From positions 240,195,539 to 240,259,538 of the forward strand of contig JARYHS010013630.1 in assembly GCA_031002005.1 (NCBI GenBank): a DNA stretch of 64,000 nucleotides. The letters run 5' to 3'. Shown piece after piece: positions 1 through 11,855 of this stretch; the stretch's first letter is position 1, and every line of letters begins with the position of its first letter. Under the pieces are notes generated by a model. The model was not told the DNA's origin. It saw nothing but the letters and a program-made list of their open reading frames with translations, and ran no database searches. This DNA comes from Vandiemenella viatica. Taxonomy: Eukaryota > Arthropoda > Insecta > Orthoptera > Morabidae. Made by a program: the position numbers and the translations under genes.

Positions 1-139
1 TCTAATTGGCATCACTGTGTGACTGTAATGCACAATGGAAAGCAAACGTGAAATCTCTTTGTCTTTTAATAGAATTTCGTTTTTATTGATTGATACCCAA
101 TGCAATAGTATAGTAATCTTATATATATATAAAAATAGA

Positions 140-2290
140 CGTGGTTTTTCCTATATTTCACTTTTCAGCCACCACTACCTAGCACAGATCACTGATGTTT
201 GTGGGTGAAAGTAGCATGGAGTTTCCTGTCGGGCACAACGTTGGCCGAATGCCGATAGCTGTGGGGATGTGGGAGATATAATGATTGAAGTTGGTCAGTG
301 CAGGGCGTTTTCATATTTCGACCAAAAATTCGTTTCTCCGTATACTTCTCTTTCCTGCCACAACTACATAACATAGACCTTTGGTGTTGTGTGTGGTAGT
401 AGAATCGTCTTTCCTGTCGTGCACTATGGTTGTTAGATGTCGGTAGCTATGGGGGTGTGGGAGATATGGGGGTTGAAAGTGGTTGACCTGTGGCAATTTC
501 ATACTTCTGCCAAAGACAAAAGTGTCATGGTGTATCACTTTTCAGCGAAAACTATAGATCACAGATAACTGGCGTTTGTGTGTAGTAGTAGCACAGAGTC
601 ACCTTTCGATCACAACAGCGGCCGAATTTCAGAAACTGTGGTACTGTGGTAGATAAGGTGGTTTTAAGTGGCCGACCAAGGATATTTTCGTATTTCGACT
701 GTCTCCGCATATGTCACTTTTCTGCCACAACTACATAGCATAGAGCATTGGTGTTTGTGTTTGGTAGTAGAATCGTATCTCATGTAGTGCACTATGGTTG
801 TTCGATTTCGGTAGCTATAGGGGTGTGGGAGATATGGGGGTTGAAAGTGGTCGACCTGTGGCAATTTAATACTTCTGCCAAAGACAAAAGTGTCATGGTG
901 TATCACTTTTCAGCGAAAACTATAGATCACAGATAACTGGCGTTTGTGTGTAGTAGTAGCACAGAGTCACCATTCGATCACAACAGCGGCCGAATTTCAG
1001 AAACTGTGGTACTGTGGTAGATATGGTGGTTATAAGTGGCCGATCAAGGATATTATCGTATTTCTACTGTCTCCGCATATGTCACTTTTCTGCCACAACT
1101 ACATAGCATAGAGCATTGGTGTTTTTGTTTGGTAGTAGAATCGTATCTCATGTAGTGCACTATGGTTGTTAGATGTCGGTAGCTATGGGGGTGTGGGAGA
1201 AATGGGGGTTGAAAGTGGTCGACCTGTGGCAATTTAATACTTCTGCCAAAGACAAAAGTGTCATGGTGTATCACTTTTCAGCGAAAACTATAGATCACAG
1301 ATAACTGGCGTTTGTGTGTAGTAGTAGCACAGAGTCACCTTTCGATCACAACAGCGGCCGAATTTCAGAAACTGTGGTACTGTGGTAGATAAGGTGGTTT
1401 TAAGTGGCCGACCAAGGATATTATCGTATTTCTACTGTCTCCGCATATGTCACTTTTCTGCCACAACTACATAGCATAGAGCATTGGTGTTTGTGTTTGG
1501 TAGTAGAATCGTATCTCATGTAGTGCACTATGGTTGTTAGATGTCGGTAGCTATGGGAGTGTGGGAGAAATGGGGGTTGAAAGTGGTCGACCTGTGGCAA
1601 TTTAATACTTCTGCCAAAGACAAAAGTGTCATGGTGTATCACTTTTCAGCGAAAACTATAGATCACAGATAACTGGCGTTTGTGTGTAGTAGTAGCACAG
1701 AGTCACCTTTCGATCACAACAGCGGCCGAATTTCAGAAACTGTGGTACTGTGGTAGATAAGGTGGTTTTAAGTGGCCGACCAAGGATATTATCGTATTTC
1801 TACTGTCTCCGCATATGTCACTTTTCTGCCACAACTACATAGCATAGAGCATTGGTGTTTGTGTTTGGTAGTAGAATCGTATCTCATGTAGTGCACTATG
1901 GTTGTTAGATTTCGGTAGCTATGGGGGTGTGGGAGATAGGGGGGTTGAAAGTGGTCGACCTGTTGCAATTTCATATTTCTGCCAAAGACAAAAGTGTCAT
2001 GGTGTATCACTTTTCAGCGAAAACTATAGATCACAGATCTCTGGCGTTTGTGTGTGGTAGTAACACAGAGTCACCTTTCGATCACAACAGCGGCCGAATT
2101 TCAGAAACTGTGGCTTTGTGGGAGATATGGTGGTTGTAAGTGGCTGACCAAGGATATTTTCGTATTTCGACGAAAGGCATGTGTCTCCGCAGATTTCACT
2201 GCTGGAACTACATAGCGCAGAAGACTGTGTGGTAATAGTATCGAGTCTCCCATCGTGCACTATGGTGGTTAGATGTCTACAGCTGTCAAT
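140..2290. repeat. Tandem array of a 368 bp dimeric satellite unit
   Basis: About twelve monomers of roughly 180-188 bp lie head to tail. Two monomer types alternate. Type A starts near 341, 711, 1078, 1446 and 1814 with 'cacttttctgccacaact'. Type B starts near 530, 898, 1266, 1634 and 2002 with 'cacttttcagcgaaaact'. A and B align over their length at roughly 60 percent by eye, while successive A copies (or B copies) 368 bp apart are almost identical. The repeat unit in force is therefore the A+B dimer. The first monomer (about 155-340) and the last (about 2185-2290) are more diverged, as expected at array edges. Several ~73-residue minus-strand frames recur once per dimer; they carry no recognisable domain and are most simply explained by the periodicity. 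The array may be internal to a retroelement, because it is followed at 2309 by a 'gaagtcgtgggtaccagct' end. Confidence 0.93.
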
Positions 2291-2299
2291 ATGAATTCT

Positions 2300-3105
2300 T
2301 TACAATAACGAACGAAGTCGTGGGTACCAGCTATCATATTATAAATGTGGAAGTAAGTCTCTGTCTTTTCTTTACGTTTTGACGACTAAATGGCTATATG
2401 AATATTGATGGAATTTAACAATGAAATAGTGTAGGAAGGACACAGGACATTTTTTCGGTATAAATAACAGTTTTTAGTCACTAAATTTTAAGAACTTATC
2501 GAATGATGAAAGACAGACAGATTCGTGTGTTAGTCTGTAATGTTACGTTGGTTGCTCAGTCGCGCAGTCTGTTAGTGTTTGATTTGTTAATAAATTTCGA
2601 TAAGAAACAAAACTTATTATTTAGTATAGAAGTCAATTTGCTCTGCACTGTACTATTCATTTGTGTCTTTATAAAAGTTTCTGGCACCAATTTGTCTTCC
2701 TTTTTGACATGCCTTACGAACGTAAACCTGGCCTAAGGTGCAGGTCTAGAAGACAATGTGCTGCTATTAGATTATAAGAATCAGATGCTCATGTTGAAGA
2801 AAGAAGAAAAAACCAAGCTGAAATAAAGCTATCATCAGTTAACCCCCCCCCCCCCCCCCGCCCACTCACACTCACACATCCCCGTACCTTCCCTTACTTT
2901 TCTGTTTTTAAATATGTTGTAAATTGATTCTCTTCAAGAGACAGATTATACGATAGGATGATATAATGATGGCTTTCCATTATATTATGTCGACTCGGTG
3001 TTGTTTGGGACAAATCTTACGTTACTAACAGTTTTCTATATCCAATTCTGGCAATGAAACTCCAAGTCCACGCGTACGAAGTCGCGGGTAACAGCTAGTA
3101 TACAA
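2300..3105. repeat. Retroelement-like repeat with 'cgcgggtaacagctagt' end
   Basis: Two related end sequences are visible: 'gaagtcgtgggtaccagct' near 2309 and 'gaagtcgcgggtaacagct' near 3078. Just after the first comes 'ataaatgtggaagtaagtct', the usual opening of a widespread arthropod repeat of the non-LTR (RTE-like) type. The 2335-3105 stretch therefore looks like one degraded copy, with the 3078-3097 motif as its terminus. A run of 18 C lies near 2841-2858. No reverse transcriptase motif is seen inside. The family name is from memory of such ends and is an inference. Confidence 0.45.
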
Positions 3106-4890
3106 TACAATAGAATTTGAGAATGTCTCATTCACTAAAATATTCTTAAATCTTTAATCGCTTTTGTAATATGACTGAATTCAGTTTACATGGAAGTTTT
3201 TCTTCTCATTATTCAATATGAAACGTTACATTTCCAGCACTTCATTGTGCTGTAATTTATGATACGTACTTTGCATCATGATTTGTCGTTTAGGTACTCC
3301 GGTCAGTGACCTATACCGTCATAACAGGACGGGTTACTACTTGTATTCTTCTTCAATGGTTCTCATGGAGGTACTACTCTTGCTCTTGCTTCATTCAGTT
3401 TTAAATGATAGGCTGCAATATCCACACATATATTCAAACAGTGGTAGGTGTTTTTTTCACGTTTCTGATCGCAGTTTCCATTTTTATCGGATGAAATTGA
3501 TTCTTAAATAAAAGTGACACCCTTGATGTTGGTACGAAACAGGTTAACGACCATGTAATGCACATAGCTACTTCCCATAAAAATATCATATTTCTTTACC
3601 ACTGCTGACCAAGGAATATTAACATATTGCTGAGTAGTTAAATACCACCGTCTGACATTTTCACCTGTTTGTAGACTTTATTAGAGGAGAGAAATTACAC
3701 CGCCTTATTGTTAAACCATTCCAGTTATATGACGTTATCACCGGCCTCTACTCTGTAATCATAGGAACCTCGACCTGTTATTTCTCACAATTCCAACAAT
3801 TATATTCGACCGCCATGTCATACCTGTATGATTCGGACCAATCGTCAACAAATAATTTGTGGTTATGGTACATAGGAAAATCATCCGCTTACATAAATTT
3901 CGAAATCCAAAAATTTCGAAATCCAAAAATTTCGAAATCCAAAAATTTCAAATTTTATGTTAAGAAAACTGACATAAATAAAGCTGCATAGTGGTAGATC
4001 AATGAAATAGATGTACAAAAATTATTCTATATTTTTCTCTGGTATTTTATCAAGAGGAATAAATGTTGTTAGGAGGAACTAAGTAACTTGCAGGATATCC
4101 CTGTGATCGCTGATGAAATATTAGGTATTAGGCTGTAGGTGAGATTTATAACATACGAGTACTTTTGATCCCATGATTCTAAATGGAATCACTACTTTTT
4201 GGAATGAAGTATATAAGTAAAAATACCTGTAACACTGTCTGAATGTTTAAAGTGCAGGCCGGTAGTAGGGATGTCATACGAAATCAACAATCAAAATAAA
4301 ATTGCACATCAATAACTGATCGTGATGGAACAACGAACAGTTGTAATCTATCGGCAACAAAACTAGGAATTACGATGCCAACTGAATTTATTCCATGCAT
4401 TGCATAAGGAATCCACAAAGGACAAGAAGTTTAGTAAAAACTGGATGCTGTTAACCATTTCCTCAATTGCAAGTTAATACATTTTTTTCTAGAGCTTAAT
4501 GATACACCATACAAATTTTTTATTTATTTATTTATTTATTATTATTATTGTTATTATTTTTGCCGTACGCGTTTCACACTTGCATTCCGAATGTGTAAAA
4601 AAAAATTCACGATGACTCCAGTTAAAACTGAGCGATAAAGTAAATCCTGACTATGAGAAAATGATACAGAAGCAAATGTAAGTAAAATTAATTTCAACTG
4701 CACTTCATATTGTTTTCATAAAGAAATGTAACTAATAAATGTGCAAATATCACACAAAAGCCGTCTAAGATGCTCTGAGAAATGAAGTGAAACGCGAGCG
4801 CCAAAAAATAAAATAAAGTTCAGTTACATTGTCGTATCATTAATCTTTATATATAAAAAGAAATTTAGTGATTGCAATTGAAATCACTGG
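3106..4890. other. AT-rich non-coding stretch with simple repeats
   Basis: No gene, RNA or recognisable element is seen. It contains three tandem copies of the 16-mer TTTCGAAATCCAAAAA at 3898-3950 and a TTTA/TTAT microsatellite at about 4518-4558. The short open frames here lack domain features. Confidence 0.6.
3898..3950. repeat. 16 bp minisatellite, three copies
   Basis: The unit TTTCGAAATCCAAAAA is repeated three times almost perfectly and runs into a fourth partial copy ('tttcaaatttt'). The core TTTCGAAA is itself a palindrome. Confidence 0.9.
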
Positions 4891-4894
4891 GCCG

Positions 4895-5180
4895 GAAACA
4901 GTTAAAAAATGTTTGAGGCAAGATTGTGATCTACCACCACAAGCATTCTATTTTGTGTATAAAGGAAGCAATCAAGAAAGTAAAAAGAAAAAATTTTAAT
5001 CTGACATAAGTATTCAAGAAGAAACAATTAGTCTATGCTGACGATATTGTCCTGCTAGTAGACAAGAGTGAGAATACTGAGAAATTTCTTAATGGCAACA
5101 TTAAAATACTGATAGAATAATTTGAGCTAATTATAAACCAAGGAAGAAAGAAGTTGTGAAATGCAACAGAAATAATATGA
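4895..5180 (+). pseudogene. Reverse transcriptase relic of a non-LTR retrotransposon
   Basis: Conceptual translation gives a degraded palm-domain segment. A 'CLRQDCDLPP' stretch near 4908-4937 corresponds to the RQGC..SP motif of LINE reverse transcriptases. 'YADDIVLL' at 5033-5056 is the catalytic YADD box, followed by 'DKSENTEKFLNGNIKILIE', which fits the helix after the box. Frame changes between the two motifs and stop codons after 'KILIE' show that it is dead. Only this piece of the protein is recognisable; the 3' side is cut by the SINE that begins at 5229. The clade cannot be fixed from so little sequence. Confidence 0.75.
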
Positions 5181-5228
5181 ACAACACTAGATTAAATATA
5201 AATGCAGGATCCGAAGTCGTCAGAGTGG

Positions 5229-5279
<51 letters not shown>

Positions 5280-5512
5280 GTGGCTCTACACCTCGACAAC
5301 GTCGATGTCATTAGAGGCGGTATGGGTGGGATTGAGGACGAGGAACGGGAAGGAATTCGGCCAGGGCCTTTTGAAGGAAACATCCCGGCATTCGCCTGGA
5401 ATGATTTGGGGAAACCATGTAAAACCAAAATCTGGATGCCCGGACGGGGATTCGAACCCGCATCCTCCCGAATGCGATGCCAGAACGTTAACTGTTCACC
5501 CACCCCGCTCGG
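5229..5512 (-). mobile_element. tRNA-derived SINE, full-length, minus strand
   Basis: Read on the minus strand it starts near 5512 with a tRNA-like head ('ccgagcggggtgggtgaac'). It has a B-box-like 'gggttcgaatccccgtccgg' near 5445-5465, the body 'ccagattttggttttacatg' and 'aatgccgggatg', and ends in a poly(A) of about 45 (the T run at 5230-5274). The body is shared with the copies at 12206, 26724 and 50622. Pol III promoter function is inferred from the B box. No convincing target duplication is visible around this copy. Several open frames through it are artefacts of the repeat. Confidence 0.88.
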
Positions 5513-5515
5513 ATC

Positions 5516-8500
5516 CGCCTCATAAACTACGGATATCACAAACAAAAATTCACTTATCGACACCGAACACAGTTATACATACAGATCGCAACACAACATT
5601 CATCCAATAATGTAAATGCTCCGAATGCGATAAATCCGGTTCTTTCACGAGTATGGCACATGTCCTCTTGTAATTACACCTGACTCCTGTGCAGAGATGC
5701 TCGTGTCTCGTGGTCTGCCTGGGCTGATACGGAACAAAAAGGAATCTTTTAGTTTTAAATAACGCCTTAGGATTCAGAAGAATGTGTCTAAAACTGTGTG
5801 TATGGAACTGAAATTGTGACTTTATGAAATATGCGCCTGAAAAAAAAAACTGTTTACGTGTCTCCCATTGATAAAATTCGACAGTAATAGATGTATCAAG
5901 TTCGTTCTCCAGACTGCCGTTAGCAAGTGTTGAATACTTTACTGTCGACTCAAGGCTGACAGCCGTCAGCGTTGAGTGCCTCTTACCACAGCGAGCGCCC
6001 ACTATACCAGTTTCTCTATATGTAATCATAAGAGTAATGGTTTCGCTCTGAAGGACACTAATTCACCTGCCTGGTCGACAATTCTATTTAGAATGTCTGC
6101 ATGGGAATAAAACTACATGATAATTCGAGAATAGAGCGGTCCATAGAACCATGACGTTGTTACTAGCTGTATGATCAAAAAAGGAAAATGCCATTTAAAT
6201 ATTCATCTGGAAAGAAGCAGGACATGGAAACCAGTCTAGTGTGATATGCAAATTACCAGTATGAAAATCGATTACAGTGTAAAAACCAAAATGTAAATTA
6301 AAATTGTAAAAGGATAAGTACAGTAAATTGATTGTGATAATCAAAGTTGGCATATGTGCCATAAAATAAGCTTGACAGTAACTAAAAGAAAGCAGCTGGT
6401 GCGGCGGAATGTGTGAGTGTAACACTGTATGTTAAACATGATATGAGCTTTGAGCAACAAGGTATTTTTACTTGTCTTAAGCTCTTCATAAGCAGAGATA
6501 TATACTTGTGGCGAATTTTAGCGGAACTGCTGAGGCCTGTAATAGAAAGACAACGTTAATAACAAACTGTGACGCCGGAGTTCATCAAAAGACTTGCTAC
6601 AAAGTAAAATTCCTCTCGACAGAAATGAAACCTCCCATTTCCTCGTCTTTTTGTGCCCTTTCTTTCAAAGAGAAAAACTTTGATAGCTTGGAGTAAGTAA
6701 ATAGAAAAGTTAACTCATCAAATTTTCAGGTTGCATGTTATTATGATACTAAGAAGCGTTTGGAATAAACTATGCGAGCGTGTTCTCGTGCCGCCCTTCA
6801 AGTTTTAATGATTATTACAACTTCCGCCAAGTCCACAAATAGACTATGACTCGCAGTGCTGAAAGCTTTTTGTAGAGGAGTTAACATGATAATCCGAAAT
6901 CGCAATTTTATAACTTGCTTAGCCAAAAGAAAAATACCGCCAAAACTTTATTCATTAAATAAAATTTGCATCCCAATACCGCGCAGTGAGTTAATACCTG
7001 TTTGAAGAGCATTCCAATAGTTACACAATAGTGGAAACACTAAGCAGAACGCAAACGGAGCGGAAACACTAACTACGAAAATATACTAGAATATGATACA
7101 TTATTAGTCGCATGGTCTACATGAGCACTATATAAACAAAGTTTCATTGGTGTGAGAAACCAACTAGATACAACTAAACAATTTTTTAGGAACCGCATTA
7201 GCAATTTTTTGCTAATTTTTGAACAAATTTAAAACTGATAAAACAGGAAATCAATAAGAATGCAAAAAGAGTCAACCACCAATTCCGAAAATTCATTCAG
7301 TATAAAATGTTAGGGCATTAAACGGTGTTTCGCTGCCAATCCAATTATCCTCATAAAACAATACCGGGACTCAAACATAACAGAAAGTTTCGTGGAATTT
7401 GTAATTTCAGTTTACCAATTATTTCGAGTCATGGGAATTTACTGAGAATAATAATATTCGAGCGTGTGATTAAAAACTCGCCCTAATAAATAAATAAAAA
7501 TATAGTAAATATCAGTGTCGACGCAGAGAATTTTTTATGTGAATAGTTAAGAATTTTTAACTCTATCCCTGCAGTAAAAGATGAAAATGTATCCATTTCC
7601 CAGATCATTAATCGAGAATACAGTTCCTTTGCCATCTCGCACAGCACTCCTTGTATCACAACCTGAGATTGATTGACTTTGTCATTTGTCGAAATTGAAA
7701 CTGAATCTCAAACTAACGTAGAAATTATGATTATAAAAGGTCGAATTTTTAAATAAATAAATTAGAACAAAAATAATATGCTCCAGTTGCGATTTAAGCG
7801 AACGCACTGATCTCTAGACCATTGCTGCAAACAGAGTTTTTGAGACTTGAAGGTAATTATATCAAAAGCTGAAACTTAAAATATTCAGATGTCTTCATGC
7901 TGTAAGTTTACAGACTATATATACGTTGCTATGAATACCTCCTCCTTTCATGATATACCGATCCAGTATGGCTTGAAACTTCTTCCTAGTCACATCCCCA
8001 AAATAACTAAATTTTTTAAATGTACTGAATCATAAAATTGCGAATTAAGTAATTTTTCAATAATAAACAACATCTGTTCAAAAAAAAAAAAAAAAATCAA
8101 AATTAGTGAGTAACATTTGTGATCTTTCAATTGTTAGACTCTCTCCATGGTTGTTGCTAAGGCACAAAGATAACGTTAGGTTCTCGACACGGGATTAGTT
8201 GGTTCAAATACCGGTGATGAGTAAATGCTCATAAGCAAAGTAAGAGACGTAAGGCGCAAAGTTCATAATCGCCAGATTGTATACAAAAGCCTAGGTTAAA
8301 CCTTAAACCTCTACACAGTGCGTGTGCAGTGAGGGAATGCGACATCGATTGCCTCCATGGCACGCCGACCCCTCAAATACACGTTACGAAGCGGCCTTTG
8401 ACTTTTGTGGCTTAAAAGGGAGAATCCATTTAAAAAAAGTGGGAGAGTGAAATAGACTGAAATTAAATTACACATCTATGGAACGTTACGAAATCTCACC

Positions 8501-9263
8501 AGACAGAACTATATAACAGTAGAGCCTTTAAACGTAACGAACACAGCTTATGTTTAAATCTAGTTTATATTTACCTTCATTGTTTTTGGTAACCATAGAT
8601 TGCGCCAATTTCTTTCGGCTCGTAACCCAACTTTCAGAAACAATGATTCCATGACGCCCTTCTTAGATGAAGTGTACCATATCGCATAAAGAAAAACATT
8701 ATTACTATATTAATAAACAAGGATGTAATTAAATCCACAGTTAAGTTACGCTCTCTGAATTGCACCTATGAAGTAGATGTTTGATTAACGTATGCCATTT
8801 ATTTTCACTTGCTGTATTACAGAAACTGAAGAATAACATAGCAGAATGTGAAGCCTGGAGTAGTAGCATGATCTTTGGTATTTTCTGAAGTACAACGATG
8901 TTTATGTAATTTAAATATTTCTTGCGCTTATTACGTTCAACTGACGTATTTAGATAATATTAATGTTTTAAATTTCGCATAACTGAATAAATAAATAGAT
9001 GAAGACAACAAACGTAACATAATCCCAAGAAAGGTAGTGTGATCTTTTGTCACTCTTTGTTGAAAGGAGTGACCATCTGAAATACAGTGTGATCCGTGGC
9101 CCATAATTTTTCCGTCTAGAAATTATTTTGATTACTTGCTCCATCTCTCGGTACATATATCATCAGCTGTTTCCGCAGATTTTGATCTGGATCATTGGTT
9201 CTAAAAATTTGAATACATCATCCAAATTGATGCTGCCGGTGATACCGGTTCATACCTCTCAGA
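5516..9263. other. Long non-coding stretch, no supported gene
   Basis: Mostly AT-rich unique-looking DNA. The longest open frame is 159 codons on the minus strand (5550-6029). It has no signal peptide or known motif, and part of it is a poly(A)-encoded F/K run, so it is not called a gene. A run of about 17 A lies near 8081-8097. A slightly more GC-rich patch at about 8330-8410 shows nothing recognisable. No tRNA, transposon ends or tandem array were seen. Confidence 0.55.
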
Positions 9264-9547
9264 CAGGGGCGTAGCTACTATGGGACTAGGCGGTGGAGTG
9301 CACCGGGGACCCTACGCTCAGGGGGCCCCCAAGCTTACCTCTGGGGACCCTCTCACTAAGCTCCCCCTCACTGTTCAGGGGGCCCCAACAACTGTTCAGG
9401 GGGCCCCTAAGCACAACTCAAGGGCCCCATCCTCAGCTCAGGGGGCCCTTACCAGTAACACAAAGCAAAAAAAGGTCGCCCATCTGGCCTGAATGCCCAA
9501 AATAATTTTTTTGCACCGGGGCCCTTGTTGACCGAGCTACGCCACTG
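9264..9547. mobile_element. 284 bp hAT-type MITE with perfect 8 bp duplication
   Basis: The left end is 'caggggcgtagcta' and the right end, read inversely, is 'cagtggcgtagctcgg', giving terminal inverted repeats of about 14 bp. The flanks are the identical 8 bp CTCTCAGA at 9256-9263 and 9548-9555. An 8 bp duplication with ends starting CAG is the signature of hAT transposition. The element has no transposase coding and must have moved in trans. The inside is a GC-rich minisatellite of 'cagggggcccc' units. Confidence 0.9.
9312..9452. repeat. Minisatellite 'ctcagggggcccc' inside the hAT MITE
   Basis: Copies of 'tcagggggcccc' or close variants occur at about 9318, 9374, 9396, 9418 and 9438, spaced by about 20-56 bp. 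The spacing between the last four is close to 22 bp. GGGGGCCCC is self-complementary, so the run is rich in short palindromes. Two overlapping open frames over this region are produced by the repeat and are not genes. Confidence 0.8.
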
Positions 9548-9555
9548 CTCTCAGA

Positions 9556-10473
9556 CACACGCAGCTTGCTTACAGATTACAGATTTAGATATCAACAATA
9601 TTGATGTACTATTTATATAGTTTAACTAACAAATACATATAACGTAAAATGCTATTAGTTAGAGGGCTGAGCTCGGTGTAATGACATTATTTTTTTCGAT
9701 ATTTGGTGCCTTATTTGTCATCATCAATCTTAAATCGCACCGTTCCCCTAGTGAGAATCTGTTTCTTTTCTTAGCTAATATATTGCTGATTACACTAAAT
9801 CTTCTTTTGGCTAGATGTGATCATTGGAATACAATTTAAAAGTTCTTTGATGCAACCGTTAAAGCAGACTATAATACTGTCCCTAAACGCCCCCTTGTTT
9901 ATCTCGGATCAGAAACTCCCTCTACGTTCTTTTCAACGCCACTGGTGATGTATATGAAAGATTATGGCCACTCGCATCAGAAACCAAAAATGTTAAACAA
10001 GTGATAAGTTGCGGACGCTAAATGCAGCAGTGGAGATGGCAGGGTTGAATTGGAATCCACAAGGAATACGAAGACGATGCACTGCTGAAGCCCTGGGAAG
10101 AAAGAATCACATTTAGCCGCAAGCATGCAGAAAAGGAAGTTATTCTTGGATGTCATATGTTCGACAGGAAGTGATGGGATATTAGTCACGTACTCAGCAT
10201 TATGAAAATAAAACAAATCTGTTCAGTTACGGTTTTAAGGCCTTATTTAGCAGGAAATAAATCTCGTTTTTTATATAATTATTTTTCTCTACACAATAAA
10301 TCATTGCATAACCCTCTTGCCAGCAGAAAATATTTAATAACAATTCGACTGCTTAAACATTATCACACAAATTTAAATAAATTAACTTTATTTTCTTCTA
10401 TTACCTCGAACACAAGAAACTTAACAAATGAATGATAATGGAGAGGCTGTTTAATTATAATCGACGACCCTGA
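9556..10473. other. Non-coding stretch
   Basis: Nothing recognisable. A 79-codon minus frame (9977-10216) and a 77-codon plus frame (10202-10435) have no domain features and AT-biased composition. Confidence 0.55.
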
Positions 10474-10730
10474 GGGGGCGTCCATTAATTACGTGGGCCG
10501 AAATTAGGGGCAGGGGGTCCGGCAAAATCTCCCCAAGGGAGGTCGATGAAAATCTCATGTCATCTTTTTATTTCAGATTGCCGCCTCCCCTTCAAAGAAT
10601 ATTCTGCCTCCCTCGGCCGTAGAGTTCAAAAGAAGAAAAAACATAATCTCACGTCAGAGGGCGAGGGAGGGGGGGGGGGAGGGTCCAACCAGATCTCACA
10701 AAATCTCACCAAAGAGGAGGAGGATCCACA
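10474..10730. mobile_element. Degraded MITE with GCGTCCATTAATTACGTG end
   Basis: The left end 'gggggcgtccattaattacg' at 10474 matches those at 11856 and 43951. It is followed by the same subterminal sequence as the 43951 copy ('gggggtccggcaaaatct' and 'tttttatttcagat'). The opposite end is lost; after about 10730 only 'gcgttacgttaat' faintly recalls it. There is no coding capacity. The superfamily is not assigned. Confidence 0.75.
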
Positions 10731-11855
10731 TCTTGAGAAAAACTACTCAATTAAATGCGTTACGTTAATATTGTTTCTATTAAAACAATTATAACACGTA
10801 ATCGTATGTAATGAGGAAATAGTTGAAAAGAGATTCTGTAAACACACTCCCACTTCAACCAAACAAATGAAAAATTTAAAAAAATTGAAATTCTGTAAAT
10901 AAAAATTTAGAATTCTTAGCTGCAACACTAGAACTTCCAGTTGTAAACGTTCTTACATGCCAAAAATCGAAATCACTTTCTCATGCGTTGAACTATCGTC
11001 TAACATCCCCTTTATGAAGTGAAACTATTTCCGTGACATAAATTTTTAATGAGAGCATTTGATTTCTAAAGCCATTCTATAGGAGCAGGAGCATAAAGAG
11101 AAAACTTTTTTAACACACGAGTTCATATAAATTCATTACTCGATATCTCAAGGCTAGTTCTCATTTTAAAAAATATATCACTTGAAAATTACGAAGCTTA
11201 TCGTCATCTATGTAGCTTCAATAGCAAATATAAATTAAATGGTGCAGACCGAGGCATATAAAGATGAATGCAGTCATCCTCAAAAACTAGATTATAAGAG
11301 GAGAGAATAGATTTAATGTAGTTTAAGTTCAGAGTGTTAACATAATTTGGCTCATTCTCACAAGATTAAGAAATGAAACTGAATAAAATTTGTAAAATAT
11401 GAGGGAAAGTTTCAAACAAATCTAGCTGAAACACAGCAGTAACACACCAATTAATATTGAATTTTTATATATACTAGCGAACACGATAAAATAGTTACTC
11501 AATTAATTAAACTGATTTATTATTGCTTTTAAAATTAAACATGCAATAGGTCTGAGTAAAAGAATTAAAAATGATAACCACATGACATGCACAGTATGAT
11601 TTTAAAGCGTTAAGCACTCTATGTAAGTATACAATAATTAAATTTGTCACGTTAGTTGTAACCGAGTTCTTGAAATGTAAATCAAGGAACGTCTAGAATC
11701 CCATCTACTCAATCAATTATAAAGACCGAGTAAAATTTCCTGAAGCTTCACCTTTGCGCAGGGTAAAAATGGTTAATAACTGAAGAGAGAAGGGTGAAAA
11801 AAAGAAATTTAAGTGGCATACTTGAGGAGTTTGTGAAAAACATCGTTACTAGCGT
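10731..11855. other. AT-rich non-coding stretch
   Basis: No gene, RNA or transposon end is seen. Open frames are short and lysine/asparagine/phenylalanine rich, as expected from AT-rich DNA. Confidence 0.55.

Noticed and set aside
664..2010. Family of ~73-residue proteins encoded once per 368 bp on the minus strand.
   Set aside because: The frames repeat only because the DNA does; composition is not protein-like, and the plus strand has similar chance frames.
140..2290. CRISPR-like array.
   Set aside because: Units are 368 bp with no unique spacers; the sequence is eukaryotic satellite DNA.
5205..5520. Target duplication 'ggatccg' around the SINE at 5229.
   Set aside because: The left copy lies about 20 bases away from the poly(T) start, not adjacent, so it is probably coincidence.
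5550..6029. 159-codon minus-strand open frame as a host gene.
   Set aside because: No motif, a homopolymer-encoded segment, no splice or start context that stands out; left as unsupported.
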